This document shows positions 33,385 through 42,647 of a DNA stretch of 45,794 bases, one piece after another. This stretch comes from Dokdonella_A sp051958935. GTDB taxonomy: Bacteria; Pseudomonadota; Gammaproteobacteria; Xanthomonadales; Rhodanobacteraceae. Location of the stretch: NCBI RefSeq assembly GCF_051958935.1, contig NZ_JBQCFP010000012.1, positions 1-45,794 of the forward strand. The letters run 5' to 3'. Made by a program: the position numbers and the translations under genes. Positions within the stretch are counted from its first letter, which is position 1, and each line of letters starts with the position of its first letter. Below the pieces are notes generated by a model, which was not told where the DNA came from, did no database searches, and saw only the letters and a list, made by a program, of their open reading frames with translations.

Positions 33385-34965
33385 TTACTTCACGCCGTGC
33401 ATCCAGCGCTTGATCAAAGGCGTCGACAGCAGCACGAGGATACCGGCGCCGATGCCGATCTTCGCCGAGAACACGAACAGCGCGTCGTACTTCGCGATCG
33501 CATCGGCGACGTCGAGCGTGCCACCTTCGTGGATTTCGATCGAAGACAGCTTGCCGAGTGCAGCCGCGAGCACTTCCGAGTACGAGGTGCCGAGAAACCA
33601 GCCGCCCATCATGAGGCTGGTCACGCGCGGCACGCTGAGTTCGGTGACCGCGGACAGGCCGATCGGGGAGAGCAGCATCTCGCCGACTTCGAGCACGAAG
33701 TAGGCGAACACGAACCACCAGATATTCGTCAGGCCGCTCGCTTCGGGGTGGCGCGCGCTCCAGACGAGCACGAGGAACGCGAGTCCGCCGAGAATGAGAC
33801 CGTAGCCGGATTTCGCGGGCTTGCTCGGGTTCCAGCCCGCGCGTTCGAGGCGCGGCCACAGCCACGCGAAGATCGGCGCGAGCGCGAGGATGAAGAACGA
33901 GCCGAGCGAGGTGAGTTCGCTCGCGCTCCATTCGGCGCCGAGCGCGCGATGGTTCATCACGCGATCGGAGAACAGCACCCACGAGCCATAGGTCTGCTCG
34001 TAGATCGTGAAGAACACGAGGCAGAACGCGATGAAGGCGAGCACGACGAACATCTGTTCGCGCTCGACCTTCGTGCAGCGCGTGAACATGAACCAGAGGA
34101 TGCCGCCGAGCAGGCAGAGGCCGATGAGGTGCATGCCGAGCAGCACCGGACTCGGTTCGAACCAGCCCGGGATGATCGCGAGGAAGAGCGAATGCGCCTG
34201 GATCAGGCCCCAGATGACGACGAGGCCGGCGATCGAGCCGAGATAGATGAGGTGCTCGCGCGTGAGCGGGCCGAACACACGCATGCGCAGGCGCGCGGGG
34301 TCCGGTGGCTCGGCGTGGCCGAGCAGGTATTTCTGGCCGTAGAGGAAGTTCGCGAGGCCGGCGAGCATGCCGACGCCGGCGGCGCCGAAGCCCCAACCCC
34401 AGCCGTAGGTTTCGCCGAGCCAGCCGCACAGGATGCCGGAGAACGTGCCGCCGAGGTTGATGCCCGCATAGAACAGCGTGAAGCCTGATTCGCGGCGTGG
34501 ATCGTTGTCGCCGTAGAGCTTGCCGACGATCGTCGAGATGTTCGGCTTGAGGAAGCCGACGCCGAGGATGATCAGCGCGAGCGAGAAATAGAACACCTGC
34601 AGCGCGTGCGTGTCGCGCACGACGACGCCGTTCACGCTCGACGCGGGATGGCCTTCGATCGCCATGCCGAGGTGGCCGAGCACGAGCAGGATGCCGCCGA
34701 ACACGACCGCCTTGCGCATGCCGAGCCAGCGGTCGGCGAGCAGGCCGCCGATCACCGGCGTCGCGTAGACGAGGCCGCCGTACGCGCCGACCAGGTTGTA
34801 GCCGTTGTCGTCGGTGAACAGGTGGTATTTCACGAGGTAGAGGAGCAGCAGCGCCTTCATGCCGTAGAACGAGAAGCGCTCCCACATCTCGGTGAGGAAG
34901 CAGATGTAGAGGCCTTTCGGATGGCCGAGGAATTCGGCGGGGCGTGCGACAGGCACGGACGACAT
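33385..34965 (-). CDS. POT family proton-coupled oligopeptide transporter
   Basis: A 526-residue multi-pass inner-membrane protein with about 12-14 hydrophobic helices. It has the POT signature EMWERFSFYGM (ExxER motif in helix 1), GGLLADRWLGMRKAV and FYFSLALIILGVGFLKPNIS, the PTR2 pattern. FYAGINLGG, GLSAVTELSVPRVTSLMMG and the C-terminal IKRWM are also typical. The family imports di- and tripeptides with protons. The ATG at 34965 was chosen because upstream residues have no family character. It fits the peptidase-rich surroundings as the uptake step. The 258 bp to the regulator gene (33127-33384) contain only repeat-like GC-rich sequence. Confidence 0.93.
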   Translation of the reverse strand: MSSVPVARPAEFLGHPKGLYICFLTEMWERFSFYGMKALLLLYLVKYHLFTDDNGYNLVGAYGGLVYATPVIGGLLADRWLGMRKAVVFGGILLVLGHLGMAIEGHPASSVNGVVVRDTHALQVFYFSLALIILGVGFLKPNISTIVGKLYGDNDPRRESGFTLFYAGINLGGTFSGILCGWLGETYGWGWGFGAAGVGMLAGLANFLYGQKYLLGHAEPPDPARLRMRVFGPLTREHLIYLGSIAGLVVIWGLIQAHSLFLAIIPGWFEPSPVLLGMHLIGLCLLGGILWFMFTRCTKVEREQMFVVLAFIAFCLVFFTIYEQTYGSWVLFSDRVMNHRALGAEWSASELTSLGSFFILALAPIFAWLWPRLERAGWNPSKPAKSGYGLILGGLAFLVLVWSARHPEASGLTNIWWFVFAYFVLEVGEMLLSPIGLSAVTELSVPRVTSLMMGGWFLGTSYSEVLAAALGKLSSIEIHEGGTLDVADAIAKYDALFVFSAKIGIGAGILVLLSTPLIKRWMHGVK

Positions 34966-35440
34966 ACGGTGTTCCGGTGATGAAAGCGCGCCGCAGTATA
35001 GCGGCGCCTTGCGGTGGCGTCGGACTCGGATGGCCTTTCGAAGGCCCGCATGGGATCGATGTTCGTGGGAGCGCATGCGCGACAAGCGTGGATGCAACGC
35101 TGCGATTCGAACATCGCCCGCAGAGCAGGATCCTGCAGGCGGGAATGGGGTGGCGACCGCACATGCATTCGGCGTCGATCGGACTTCGATCAGCGTCGAC
35201 CGCGCAGCTCGATCAACTGCGTTCCCCGGATTCAGCCGTCAGGTCTGCGAGACGAAAGCATTCAGGTGAGGTCAGTCGGCGCAACCGCAATCCGACGGAG
35301 TTCGCTTCGCACGGCGAAACGGCGTCGGCCATGGAACTGTGATGCGCTTGACGATCTCTCTGGAACGATCCGGCGAAAATCCAAGCTGTCTTTCGCGCAC
35401 AACGTGGCAAAGATGAAACATATATCCTAGGAGAACGAAC
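34966..35440. other. gene-free stretch with one REP-like copy
   Basis: No gene is supported. gtgggagcgcatgcgcgacaagcg at 35065-35090 is a diverged member of the gtgggagcg family. The divergent promoters of the transporter (minus) and of the secreted protein at 35441 (plus) must lie here. Base composition drops towards the right end. Confidence 0.5.
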
Positions 35441-36280
35441 GTGAAGGCACAAAGTATCGTTGCGGCCATGGCTCTCGGTTTCGGTACCGTCCTTTCTTTT
35501 CCGGCGCATGCCATGGCCTGGTCGACCGACATATGGATTCCATCCATCGTGGCGACCAGTTCCTCCCAGCTCGGACTGGACGGAATCCACCATGTCATCC
35601 ATCAACAGCAACTGGTCCTGTTCAGCCCTTGGAAAACCGGCGTCACGTGCGGTGGCGCACCGGTATCCGTGGCACTGAGCTGGTACAACAACAGCGGCGT
35701 CGTTGTGGCGTCTGGATCGTCGTCGGTTGTCCCATGCGCAAGAACGGTAATTCCGGCCGTCGATCAGGTCTATGGCGCCCCGGATGGGGCACATCTGCGT
35801 CTCACGGCGCCCAGTCCAATCGTGGCGACCTGGACGTTGGCGCCCAAGTACGAGTGGACGATGCCGACGTTCGTAGAGCAGCCGGGCCTGGACGGCGTGA
35901 ATCCCTATTCGAGATGGGTTTTTTCGGATGTCAACTATTCGACCGCGTCCACGTCCAACGGATCGGTTCCTCCGTACTCCAACAGTTACAGCTTCGCCTC
36001 CATCAAGATCGTCAATCCGAAGACAACCGCCGTGACGGTGGACGTCGTGTTGGTCTCGGACAGCGGAGTTTATACCGACACGGCGTACACGATTCCGGCG
36101 CGCGGCGAAAAATCGGTCCGCCTTGATGCGGTTTTGGCCACGTTCACAGGCCAATTGATCGTTCAGGCGCAAGGAACCGGCAAGGTTCTGACCTGGGGCA
36201 CGTGGTTCCAGTATCCGGTATCCAATGCCTCGCTTCCTCCGATCGTCCGGGCTCTGGAGCCGATTGCCTTCAATCCATGA
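35441..36280 (+). CDS. secreted protein of unknown function, lower G+C
   Basis: A 279-residue protein starting with GTG at 35441, preceded by AGGAG with 7 nt spacing, a strong start. The signal peptide is about residues 1-24 (FPAHA-M). The mature protein is beta-rich, with an N-terminal part containing two cysteines (TCGG and VPCAR) and a C-terminal part of KIVNPKTTAVTVDVVLVSDSG and RGEKSVRLDAVL type, like an Ig or fibronectin fold. Codon use is visibly less G/C-biased in third positions than neighbouring genes (many gtt, tcg/tcc/tca, gga), suggesting more recent acquisition. I recognise no family. It has no LF.DGFD tail. Confidence 0.75.
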   Translation: MKAQSIVAAMALGFGTVLSFPAHAMAWSTDIWIPSIVATSSSQLGLDGIHHVIHQQQLVLFSPWKTGVTCGGAPVSVALSWYNNSGVVVASGSSSVVPCARTVIPAVDQVYGAPDGAHLRLTAPSPIVATWTLAPKYEWTMPTFVEQPGLDGVNPYSRWVFSDVNYSTASTSNGSVPPYSNSYSFASIKIVNPKTTAVTVDVVLVSDSGVYTDTAYTIPARGEKSVRLDAVLATFTGQLIVQAQGTGKVLTWGTWFQYPVSNASLPPIVRALEPIAFNP

Positions 36281-36377
36281 GTCGTGACACGCGGAACAGA
36301 GTCAAGCCGGAAGAGGCGCAGACTCCTTAGTCGAGAGACATGGGCGGTGACGCATTCGGTTCTGCGGCGGATCGGTC

Positions 36378-36401
36378 GCGATGCCTCCCTCGAGGCATCG
36401 C
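36378..36401. terminator. 10-bp perfect hairpin between convergent genes
   Basis: gcgatgcctc-cctc-gaggcatcgc, in the 145-bp gap between the gene ending at 36280 (plus) and the DUF885 gene ending at 36426 (minus). It could end both transcripts. Its ggtcgcgatgcc part also resembles the REP-like family. Confidence 0.5.
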
Positions 36402-36425
36402 TACCGCGCCGATCCACGATGACGC

Positions 36426-38252
36426 CTACTTCTTGTCGCGCTGTGCCGGGACGAACACTTCGCGCACGGCCTTGGCGAGCTGGTCCGGCGGCAACAGGCC
36501 CTGATCGAGCAGGAAGTTGTTGTAGGCCATGCGATCGAACTTCGCCCCGAGCGCGAGTTCGGTTTCCATGCGCAGCTGCAGGATGCGGCTGTAGCCGTAG
36601 AAGTACGCGCCGGCCTGGCCGGGCATGTTGAACGTGTAGCGATCCAGTTCCTGGCGTGCCATCGGTTCGGACAAGGCGACGTCCTGCATGAGCACCTGGC
36701 CCGCGCGCTCGCGGTCGATGAGGCCGAGGTTGAGCATCGGGTCGAGCATCGCGCGTGCGGCACGCAGCAGGCGCAGCTGCATCGCGATGAGCTGCCCTTC
36801 AAGCGGCTCGTACGGAACCATCTCCGCTTCCGCGTACAGCGCCCAGCCTTCGACATTGACGCTGTTGAACGCGAACAGCGAGCGCGCGAGCGATACGCCG
36901 CGTTCGACCATCGCGGTGAACTGCAGCTCGTGGCCGGGGCGGCCTTCGTGCGCGGTCAGCGTCCAGCCGCCGGCTTCGTAGGTGAAGTCGTCGTACGCCG
37001 CGCCCTTGCCGTCCTTGCCCTCCGACGCCGGGTTGCCGAGCGGCAGCACGAACTGGCCCTGCTGCCCGGTGTTGTTGATCAGCGGCGCGGGCAGGAAGTG
37101 CGGCGCCGGCTGCGCGGCCGATTCGGCCGGCGAGGCGAGGCGCATGACCATCGGCCGGTTCGGCAGGTCGACGACGCGGTGCGCGGCGATCTGCTTCTCG
37201 AGTTCGGGCATCACGGTGTTGCGGTAGTAGTTTTCGATCGACGATTTGTCGAGCTGCTTCTTCTTGAGCTCGTGGATCACCTCGCGGTAGTCCTGCGCAT
37301 GCATGCCCTTCGCCTTGGCGACGAGCGGCGCGAGCTGCTGCATCGCCGCGCGCGTCTCCATGAACTCGAGCTGCGCGCGCTGGATGAGCTCCTGCGGCGT
37401 GATGTCGATGCCGACCTGCTTGAGCTGGAACGCGTACAGCTCCGGCGGCAGGCGCGTGTCGGTGCGCGCGCTCGGCAGCACCGTGCCGCGCATCCAGTCG
37501 GCGTACTCCTTCATCTCCCGGTCGAGTGCGGCGAGCGCGGCGTCGCTGCCTTCGATCTTGTACTTGCCGAACAGGTCGCGGATGCCCTTGGTGTAGGTTT
37601 CGGCGTTGCGCAGCGCCTGCTCGACCTCGAGCTTGGTCGGCTTGACGAGGGCCGCGTTCGATGCGCGTTCCTCGTAGCGCTGGCGCGCGAGCGTGGTGAT
37701 CGGCGTCGTATCCGGCGCGAGGCCGACGTATGCCTCGAGGCGCGCGAGCGCATGCGCGCGGCGCTCCGGTGCAGTCTGGTCCTGCAACAGCGCCTGTTCG
37801 CCCTGGAACACGAGCTGGCCGACGTCGGCGAACGGCACCATGAGCTTGTCGTTGAGCTCGCTGCCCTCGATCTGCCGGTCGGCGGCACCGATCAGGATGC
37901 CGATGTCCTGGCGCACGTTCGGGTTCTCCTCGGTCTCGAGGTCCTTCCCGAGCGTTTCCTTCGCGCCGCGCATGGCCGCGCGCAGGCGCTCGCCATTGTT
38001 CGGCTTGAAATCGGCGACGCGGTCGTCGTAGCCGGGCAGGCCGAAGAACGAGGCGAATTCGGGCGCGAACTCCGCCTGCGCCTTCAGCAGCGGTTGCGCG
38101 ACGTCGTTGCTGCGCTGCACCCAGGCTGGAGTCGGGCGCACGGGCGATGTGGTCGCGCCGGCGGGCTTCTTCGTGTCGGCGGCGACGAGGTCGGGAGCCG
38201 CGAGGGCGAGGCAGGCGAGTGCGCAGGCGCTGGAGAGGAGCAGGCGACGCAT
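36426..38252 (-). CDS. exported DUF885 family (putative metallopeptidase) protein
   Basis: A 608-residue protein with a signal peptide (about 1-25, DLVAA-D). The rest is one long helical DUF885 domain: GYDDRVADFKPNN near the start, then TAHEGRPGHELQF, the HExxxxH-like motif of this family, and SVNVEGWALYAEAEM. QAGAYFYGYSRILQLR follows. By fold these proteins are taken to be zinc-dependent peptidases related to gluzincins; direct evidence of substrate is lacking. The ATG at 38252 follows AAGGAGA with 7 nt spacing. It is divergent from the S9 peptidase at 38459 across a 206-bp shared promoter gap. Confidence 0.9.
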   Translation of the reverse strand: MRRLLLSSACALACLALAAPDLVAADTKKPAGATTSPVRPTPAWVQRSNDVAQPLLKAQAEFAPEFASFFGLPGYDDRVADFKPNNGERLRAAMRGAKETLGKDLETEENPNVRQDIGILIGAADRQIEGSELNDKLMVPFADVGQLVFQGEQALLQDQTAPERRAHALARLEAYVGLAPDTTPITTLARQRYEERASNAALVKPTKLEVEQALRNAETYTKGIRDLFGKYKIEGSDAALAALDREMKEYADWMRGTVLPSARTDTRLPPELYAFQLKQVGIDITPQELIQRAQLEFMETRAAMQQLAPLVAKAKGMHAQDYREVIHELKKKQLDKSSIENYYRNTVMPELEKQIAAHRVVDLPNRPMVMRLASPAESAAQPAPHFLPAPLINNTGQQGQFVLPLGNPASEGKDGKGAAYDDFTYEAGGWTLTAHEGRPGHELQFTAMVERGVSLARSLFAFNSVNVEGWALYAEAEMVPYEPLEGQLIAMQLRLLRAARAMLDPMLNLGLIDRERAGQVLMQDVALSEPMARQELDRYTFNMPGQAGAYFYGYSRILQLRMETELALGAKFDRMAYNNFLLDQGLLPPDQLAKAVREVFVPAQRDKK

Positions 38253-38458
38253 CGGGATTCTCCTTGGGGCGGTCAGGCGGCGCCGATTCGGTCGCCGTGC
38301 GGGGGACGGGGCTTTGCGCACGCGAGTGCGCATCCGGCCGACGCTAGCGCGCCCGGCCGCGCGCGGCAATGTGCACTTCGTCATTGCCGCAGTGCAGGTG
38401 GCCCGGACCGGGCGCAGGCCGTACCATCGGCGGTCCTTTCGCCCTGCCGGAGAAACCG

Positions 38459-40537
38459 ATGAAGTCCGTCCTTGCCGCGGCGATCGCCGCGGCCGTCGCC
38501 CTCCCTGCCGTCGCGTCCGCGGCGTCGCATCCGTTCGACGTGCACGACCTCGTGATGATGGATCGCGTGAGCGAGCCGGCGCTGTCGCCGGACGGAACGC
38601 GCGTCGCATTCGGCGTGCGCGAGACCGACTACGACGCGAACAAGGGTCGCAACGGCATCTGGACCGTGCCGTACGCGGGCGGCACGCCGCAGCGCCTGAC
38701 CGACAAGACACTCAACGCGAGCAGCGCGCGCTGGTCCAGCGACGGCAAGACGCTGTACTTCCTCGCGCCGAAGGACGGCACGAGCCAGCTCTGGCGCATC
38801 GGTGCGAACGGCGGCACGCCGGTGCAGGCGACCTCGCTTTCGCTCGACGTCAACAACTTCCGCCTGTCGCCCGACGGCAAGCGCGTGCTGCTCTCGCTCG
38901 ACGTGTTCGCCGACTGCGCGAACGATGCCGATGTTCCCGCCTGCACGCAGAAGAGGCTCGACGCGCGCAAGGCCGACAAGGCGAGCGGCACGCTGTACGA
39001 CTCGATCTTCGTGCGCCATTGGGACACGTGGGCGGACGGGCGCCGCTCGCAGCTGTTCATCGCCGACCTCGGCGCGGACGGCAAGGTGGGTGCGCTCGAA
39101 CTGCTGACCCGGGGCATCGATGGCGACGTGCCGTCCAAGCCATTCGGCGACGACACCGAATACATGTTCTCGCCGGACGGCAGGACCGTGTATTTCAACG
39201 CGCGCATCGCCGGCAAGAGCGAGCCGTGGTCGACCAATTTCGACATCTTCTCGGTCGCGGTGGAGGGCGCGCACGAGCCGAAGAACCTCACCGCCGACAA
39301 CCCGGCATGGGACGGCTATCCACTGCCGTCGGCGGACGGCAGGACGCTGTACTGGCTCGCGATGAAGCGTGCCGGTTTCGAAGCCGACCGCTTCGGCATC
39401 TGGGCGCTCGACCTCGCGAGCGGCGCGAAGCGCGAGATCGATCCGCAGTGGGATCGCTCCGCGTCCGGCCTCAAGGAATCGACCGACGGCAGGACGCTTT
39501 ACACCGCGACCGACGATTGGGGCGACCATGCGCTGTTCGCGATCGACGTCGCGAGCGGCAAGGCGACCAAGCTCGTCGCCGACGGCAGCGTCGCCGGCTT
39601 CGACATCGGCGCGAAGGGCTTCGTGCTCGCGCGCAACGACTTCAAGCGGCCGAACGACCTCTACACCGCGAATGCGAACGGCAAGGGCCTGCGCCAGATC
39701 ACGCATTTCAATGCTGACCGCCTCAAGGACATCCGCTTCGGCGATACCGAGTTCTTCACCTTCAAGGGTTACGGCGGCGACACCGTGCAGGGCTACGTGA
39801 CCAAGCCCGTGGACTACAGGAAGGGCGAGAAGTACCCCGTCGCGTTCATCGTCCACGGCGGCCCGCAGGGCGCGATGACCAACGACTTCCACTACCGCTG
39901 GAATCCGCAGACCTACGCGGGCAAGGGCTTCGCGGTCGTCACGATCAACTTCCACGGCTCGACCGGTTACGGCCAGGCGTTCACCGACAGGATTTCGGGT
40001 GACTGGGGCGGCGCGCCGCTCGACGACCTCAAGGCCGGCTGGGCCGCGGCGCAGCAGAAGTACGCGTTCCTCGACGGCGACCGCGCCTGCGCGCTCGGCG
40101 CGTCGTACGGGGGCTACATGATGTACTGGATGGCCGGCGTGTGGAACGAGCCGTGGAAGTGCATCGTCGCGCACGACGGCGTGTTCGACAGCCGCATGAT
40201 GAGCTACTCGACCGAGGAACTGTGGTTCGACGAGTGGGAACACGCGGGCAAGACGCAGTACGAGGACCCGGCCGGCTACGAGAAGTACAACCCGGTCAAT
40301 CACGTCAAGGACTGGCGCGTGCCGATGCTCGTCGTGCACAGCGACCAGGATTTCCGCATCCCGCTCGAACAGGGCCTCGCCGCGTTCACCGCGCTGCAGC
40401 GCCGCGGCATCCCGAGCGAGTTCCTGCGCTTCCCGGACGAAAACCACTGGGTGCTCAAGCCGCACAACAGCGTGCTCTGGCACGACACGGTCAACGCGTG
40501 GCTCGAGCGCTGGACCGCGCCGGACGCGAAGCGGTGA
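38459..40537 (+). CDS. exported S9 family dipeptidyl/acylaminoacyl peptidase
   Basis: A 692-residue protein with a signal peptide (about 1-21, ASA-A). A WD40/PD40-type beta-propeller follows (LSPDGTRVAFGVRETDYD, WSSDGKTLYFLAPKDG, FSPDGRTVYFNA, about 30-420). The C-terminal alpha/beta-hydrolase (about 440-690) has FIVHGGPQG, Ser549 in GASYGGYMM, Asp631 in SDQDFRIP and His663 in ENHWV. The triad and fold match the S9 dipeptidyl peptidase 5/acyl-peptide hydrolase group, which releases dipeptides from peptide N-termini. These could feed the POT transporter encoded at 33385-34965. The ATG at 38459 has GGAG 6 nt upstream. Confidence 0.94.
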   Translation: MKSVLAAAIAAAVALPAVASAASHPFDVHDLVMMDRVSEPALSPDGTRVAFGVRETDYDANKGRNGIWTVPYAGGTPQRLTDKTLNASSARWSSDGKTLYFLAPKDGTSQLWRIGANGGTPVQATSLSLDVNNFRLSPDGKRVLLSLDVFADCANDADVPACTQKRLDARKADKASGTLYDSIFVRHWDTWADGRRSQLFIADLGADGKVGALELLTRGIDGDVPSKPFGDDTEYMFSPDGRTVYFNARIAGKSEPWSTNFDIFSVAVEGAHEPKNLTADNPAWDGYPLPSADGRTLYWLAMKRAGFEADRFGIWALDLASGAKREIDPQWDRSASGLKESTDGRTLYTATDDWGDHALFAIDVASGKATKLVADGSVAGFDIGAKGFVLARNDFKRPNDLYTANANGKGLRQITHFNADRLKDIRFGDTEFFTFKGYGGDTVQGYVTKPVDYRKGEKYPVAFIVHGGPQGAMTNDFHYRWNPQTYAGKGFAVVTINFHGSTGYGQAFTDRISGDWGGAPLDDLKAGWAAAQQKYAFLDGDRACALGASYGGYMMYWMAGVWNEPWKCIVAHDGVFDSRMMSYSTEELWFDEWEHAGKTQYEDPAGYEKYNPVNHVKDWRVPMLVVHSDQDFRIPLEQGLAAFTALQRRGIPSEFLRFPDENHWVLKPHNSVLWHDTVNAWLERWTAPDAKR

Positions 40538-40544
40538 CGAGGGC

Positions 40545-40580
40545 GTGCGCCGGTCGGTCGAATCAGGCCGACCGGTGCGC
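40545..40580 (+). terminator. GC-rich hairpin after the S9 gene
   Basis: ccggtcgg (40550-40557) pairs with ccgaccgg (40568-40575). The outer bases gtgcg/tgcgc extend the stem with wobble pairs. It starts 8 nt after the stop codon. No T tract. Confidence 0.5.
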
Positions 40581-40746
40581 GCAAGAGAAGGGGAGGCGGG
40601 AATCGCCAGCCTGGATTACGGCTGCCATGAAGATCTGCCGTTGATTCCGCACCGTCCATTTTCTTTCCCGAGCGCGCGTCTGCGCGACGTGCGATGATCC
40701 GCTTGGGGATCGCGCGCATCGCGCGAGGGAAAAGGGGGATATCGAC

Positions 40747-41364
40747 ATGGCCGTATCCAGCAGGGCCCAGGCTGCGCTCGCGTTGGCACTCGCGTGCGCC
40801 GCACCGTTCGCCCACGCGACGATCTTCCCGGTCACGGGGACGATCACCGTCAACGGCTCGTCGGCATCCTTGCCGGCCGGCGGGACGTTCGGTGATGCGG
40901 ATTACGACGTGAACACGGGGGTATTGTCGGACGGGTCGTTCGCATTCCCCGACGCGAGCGTCATCGTGCCGATCCAGGGCTTCGGCAACGTCACGGTCAA
41001 CTACCGCTTCAGTCAGACCAACACCGCGTCTGCGGCGGTGGCGGCCGATGGCGTGGCCGTGATGACGCTCGTGCATGCGAAGCTGGAGATCCTTTCGACC
41101 TCGCTGCCGCTGCCCGTGACGCCGTGCGTGTTCGAACCGATCGCTCTCGATCTCGCCGGAACGGGCTCCGCCAGCGGCCTCGACCTCGCGGATGCGTCGT
41201 TCACGGTGCCGCCGACGGCGTCGTCGTGCGGCGGTTTCGCCAGCCAGATCAACTCGGGCCTCGCCGGCAGCAACAACAGCCTCACCCTGCAGATCGCCGG
41301 CGACTTCACGCCGCCGGCGCCGGACGACGACACGATCTTCGTCGACGGTTTCGACGGCGCCTGA
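40747..41364 (+). CDS. secreted protein of unknown function with IFVDGFDGA tail
   Basis: A 205-residue protein with a signal peptide (about 1-24, PFAHA-T). The mature part is beta-rich and low in charge (GTITVNGSSASLPAGG, GNVTVNYRFSQTNTASAAV), with two cysteines (PCVFEP, SSCGGF) that could pair. It ends PAPDDDTIFVDGFDGA, the recurring tail. There is no known domain. The ATG at 40747 has AAGGGGGA about 8 nt upstream. It is followed after 104 bp by the M23 peptidase gene, whose product carries a similar tail, so they may be expressed together. Confidence 0.75.
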   Translation: MAVSSRAQAALALALACAAPFAHATIFPVTGTITVNGSSASLPAGGTFGDADYDVNTGVLSDGSFAFPDASVIVPIQGFGNVTVNYRFSQTNTASAAVAADGVAVMTLVHAKLEILSTSLPLPVTPCVFEPIALDLAGTGSASGLDLADASFTVPPTASSCGGFASQINSGLAGSNNSLTLQIAGDFTPPAPDDDTIFVDGFDGA

Positions 41365-41468
41365 TCCCGGCGCCGCATTGCGCGGCGGTGTTGCGCCGTC
41401 GTGGCGGACACCATGGCGGTTCTGCCGCCACTACGGCGTAGTGATCCCTCGTCGACGAGGAGACCGCC

Positions 41469-42647
41469 ATGCATGCCCGCCTTTTCCCATTGGCCTTCGC
41501 GGGCCTTTCCGTTGCGACCGCCGCCTGGGCATCGCCGCCCGCGGGCGGCGGACCGTTCGCGCCCCCGCGCGACGAGCTGACCGACGCACAACGCGCGCGC
41601 ATCGACGACGAGCTGCAGCGCAATGTCGAAGCGCTGCAGCGCGACGGCACGCTGGCGCCGACCGCGCCATTCCCGCCGCCGCTGCAGGGCAGCCTGCAGT
41701 GGCCGCTGCGCAAGGCCGCCGGCGGCGATCCCGGCTACCACGGCATATCGAATTTCGTCGATCTCGATCCGAGCTTCCCGAATCATGTGCTCGACTGGAA
41801 CTGCGGCACGCGCACCTACGACCTCGCCTCGGGCAACCATGGCGGCATCGACATCTTCCTGTGGCCGTTCGCCTGGTCGCTGATGGACCAGCAGGCGATC
41901 GACATCGTCGCGGTGGCGCCGGGCACGATCATCGGCAAGGTCGACGGCAACGACGATCGCAGTTGTCCCGACCACTACTCGGCGGACTGGAACGCCGTCT
42001 ACGTGCAACACGCGGACGGCACCGTCGCCTGGTATGGCCACATGAAGAAGTTCTCGCAGACGGCCAAGCCGATCGGCGCGACGGTCGCCGCCGGCGAGTT
42101 CCTCGGCAAGGTCGGCAGTGCGGGTTTCTCGACCGGCCCGCACCTGCATTTCGAGAACCATTCGGCCGTGTCGAACTACGCCATCCTCGAACCGTTCCAG
42201 GGCGGCTGCAACGCACCCGCCTCGCTGTGGGCGCAGCAGCGCCCCTACTACGATTCGGCGATCAACAAGCTCGCCACGCACACCGCACCGCCCGACTTCC
42301 ACGACCCGAACTGCCCGCTCCCGGTCGACGAGACACCGAACCTGTCGGATCGCTTCGCCCCGGGTGCGACCATCTACTTCGCCGCCTACTACCGCGACCA
42401 GCTCGGCCCGCAGCCGACGATGTTCACGGTGCGGCGGCCGAACGGCTCGACGTTCGCGAGCTGGACGTTCCGGATGTCCGACGCAACTGCGGACCCGTAC
42501 TACTCCGCGGCCTATTGGTATTGGTGGTACACCTTGCCCGCCGACGCGCCGCCCGGCCTCTGGCACCTGCGCGCGAGCTACGAGGGTGTCACCTACGAGC
42601 ACGCATTCGTCGTCGGCGACGTCATCTTCGCCGACGGCTACGACTGA
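41469..42647 (+). CDS. secreted M23 family (LytM-like) metallopeptidase with IFADGYD tail
   Basis: A 392-residue protein with a signal peptide (about 1-21, AWA-S). The M23 domain is at about residues 80-235, with zinc ligands in NHGGID (His124, Asp128) and the HxH motif GPHLHFE (His225, His227). VAVAPGTIIGKV and WYGHMKKFS fit the same fold. The last 130 residues form an Ig-like or jelly-roll domain (MFTVRRPNGSTFASWTF), then GDVIFADGYD at the very end, a variant of the recurring tail. M23 enzymes cut glycine-rich or peptidoglycan peptide bonds; secreted ones can lyse other bacteria or degrade elastin-like protein. The ATG at 41469 follows GAGGAG with 6 nt spacing. Confidence 0.9.
   Translation: MHARLFPLAFAGLSVATAAWASPPAGGGPFAPPRDELTDAQRARIDDELQRNVEALQRDGTLAPTAPFPPPLQGSLQWPLRKAAGGDPGYHGISNFVDLDPSFPNHVLDWNCGTRTYDLASGNHGGIDIFLWPFAWSLMDQQAIDIVAVAPGTIIGKVDGNDDRSCPDHYSADWNAVYVQHADGTVAWYGHMKKFSQTAKPIGATVAAGEFLGKVGSAGFSTGPHLHFENHSAVSNYAILEPFQGGCNAPASLWAQQRPYYDSAINKLATHTAPPDFHDPNCPLPVDETPNLSDRFAPGATIYFAAYYRDQLGPQPTMFTVRRPNGSTFASWTFRMSDATADPYYSAAYWYWWYTLPADAPPGLWHLRASYEGVTYEHAFVVGDVIFADGYD

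Noticed and set aside
31901..35164. 1087-residue minus-strand frame across the regulator and the transporter
   Set aside because: It runs through two well-supported genes in another frame and is extremely Arg-rich; it is a GC-bias artefact.
38381..40483. 700-residue minus-strand open frame opposite the second S9 peptidase
   Set aside because: Antisense shadow: the plus strand has signal peptide, propeller and triad, while the minus frame has no recognisable motif or ribosome binding site.
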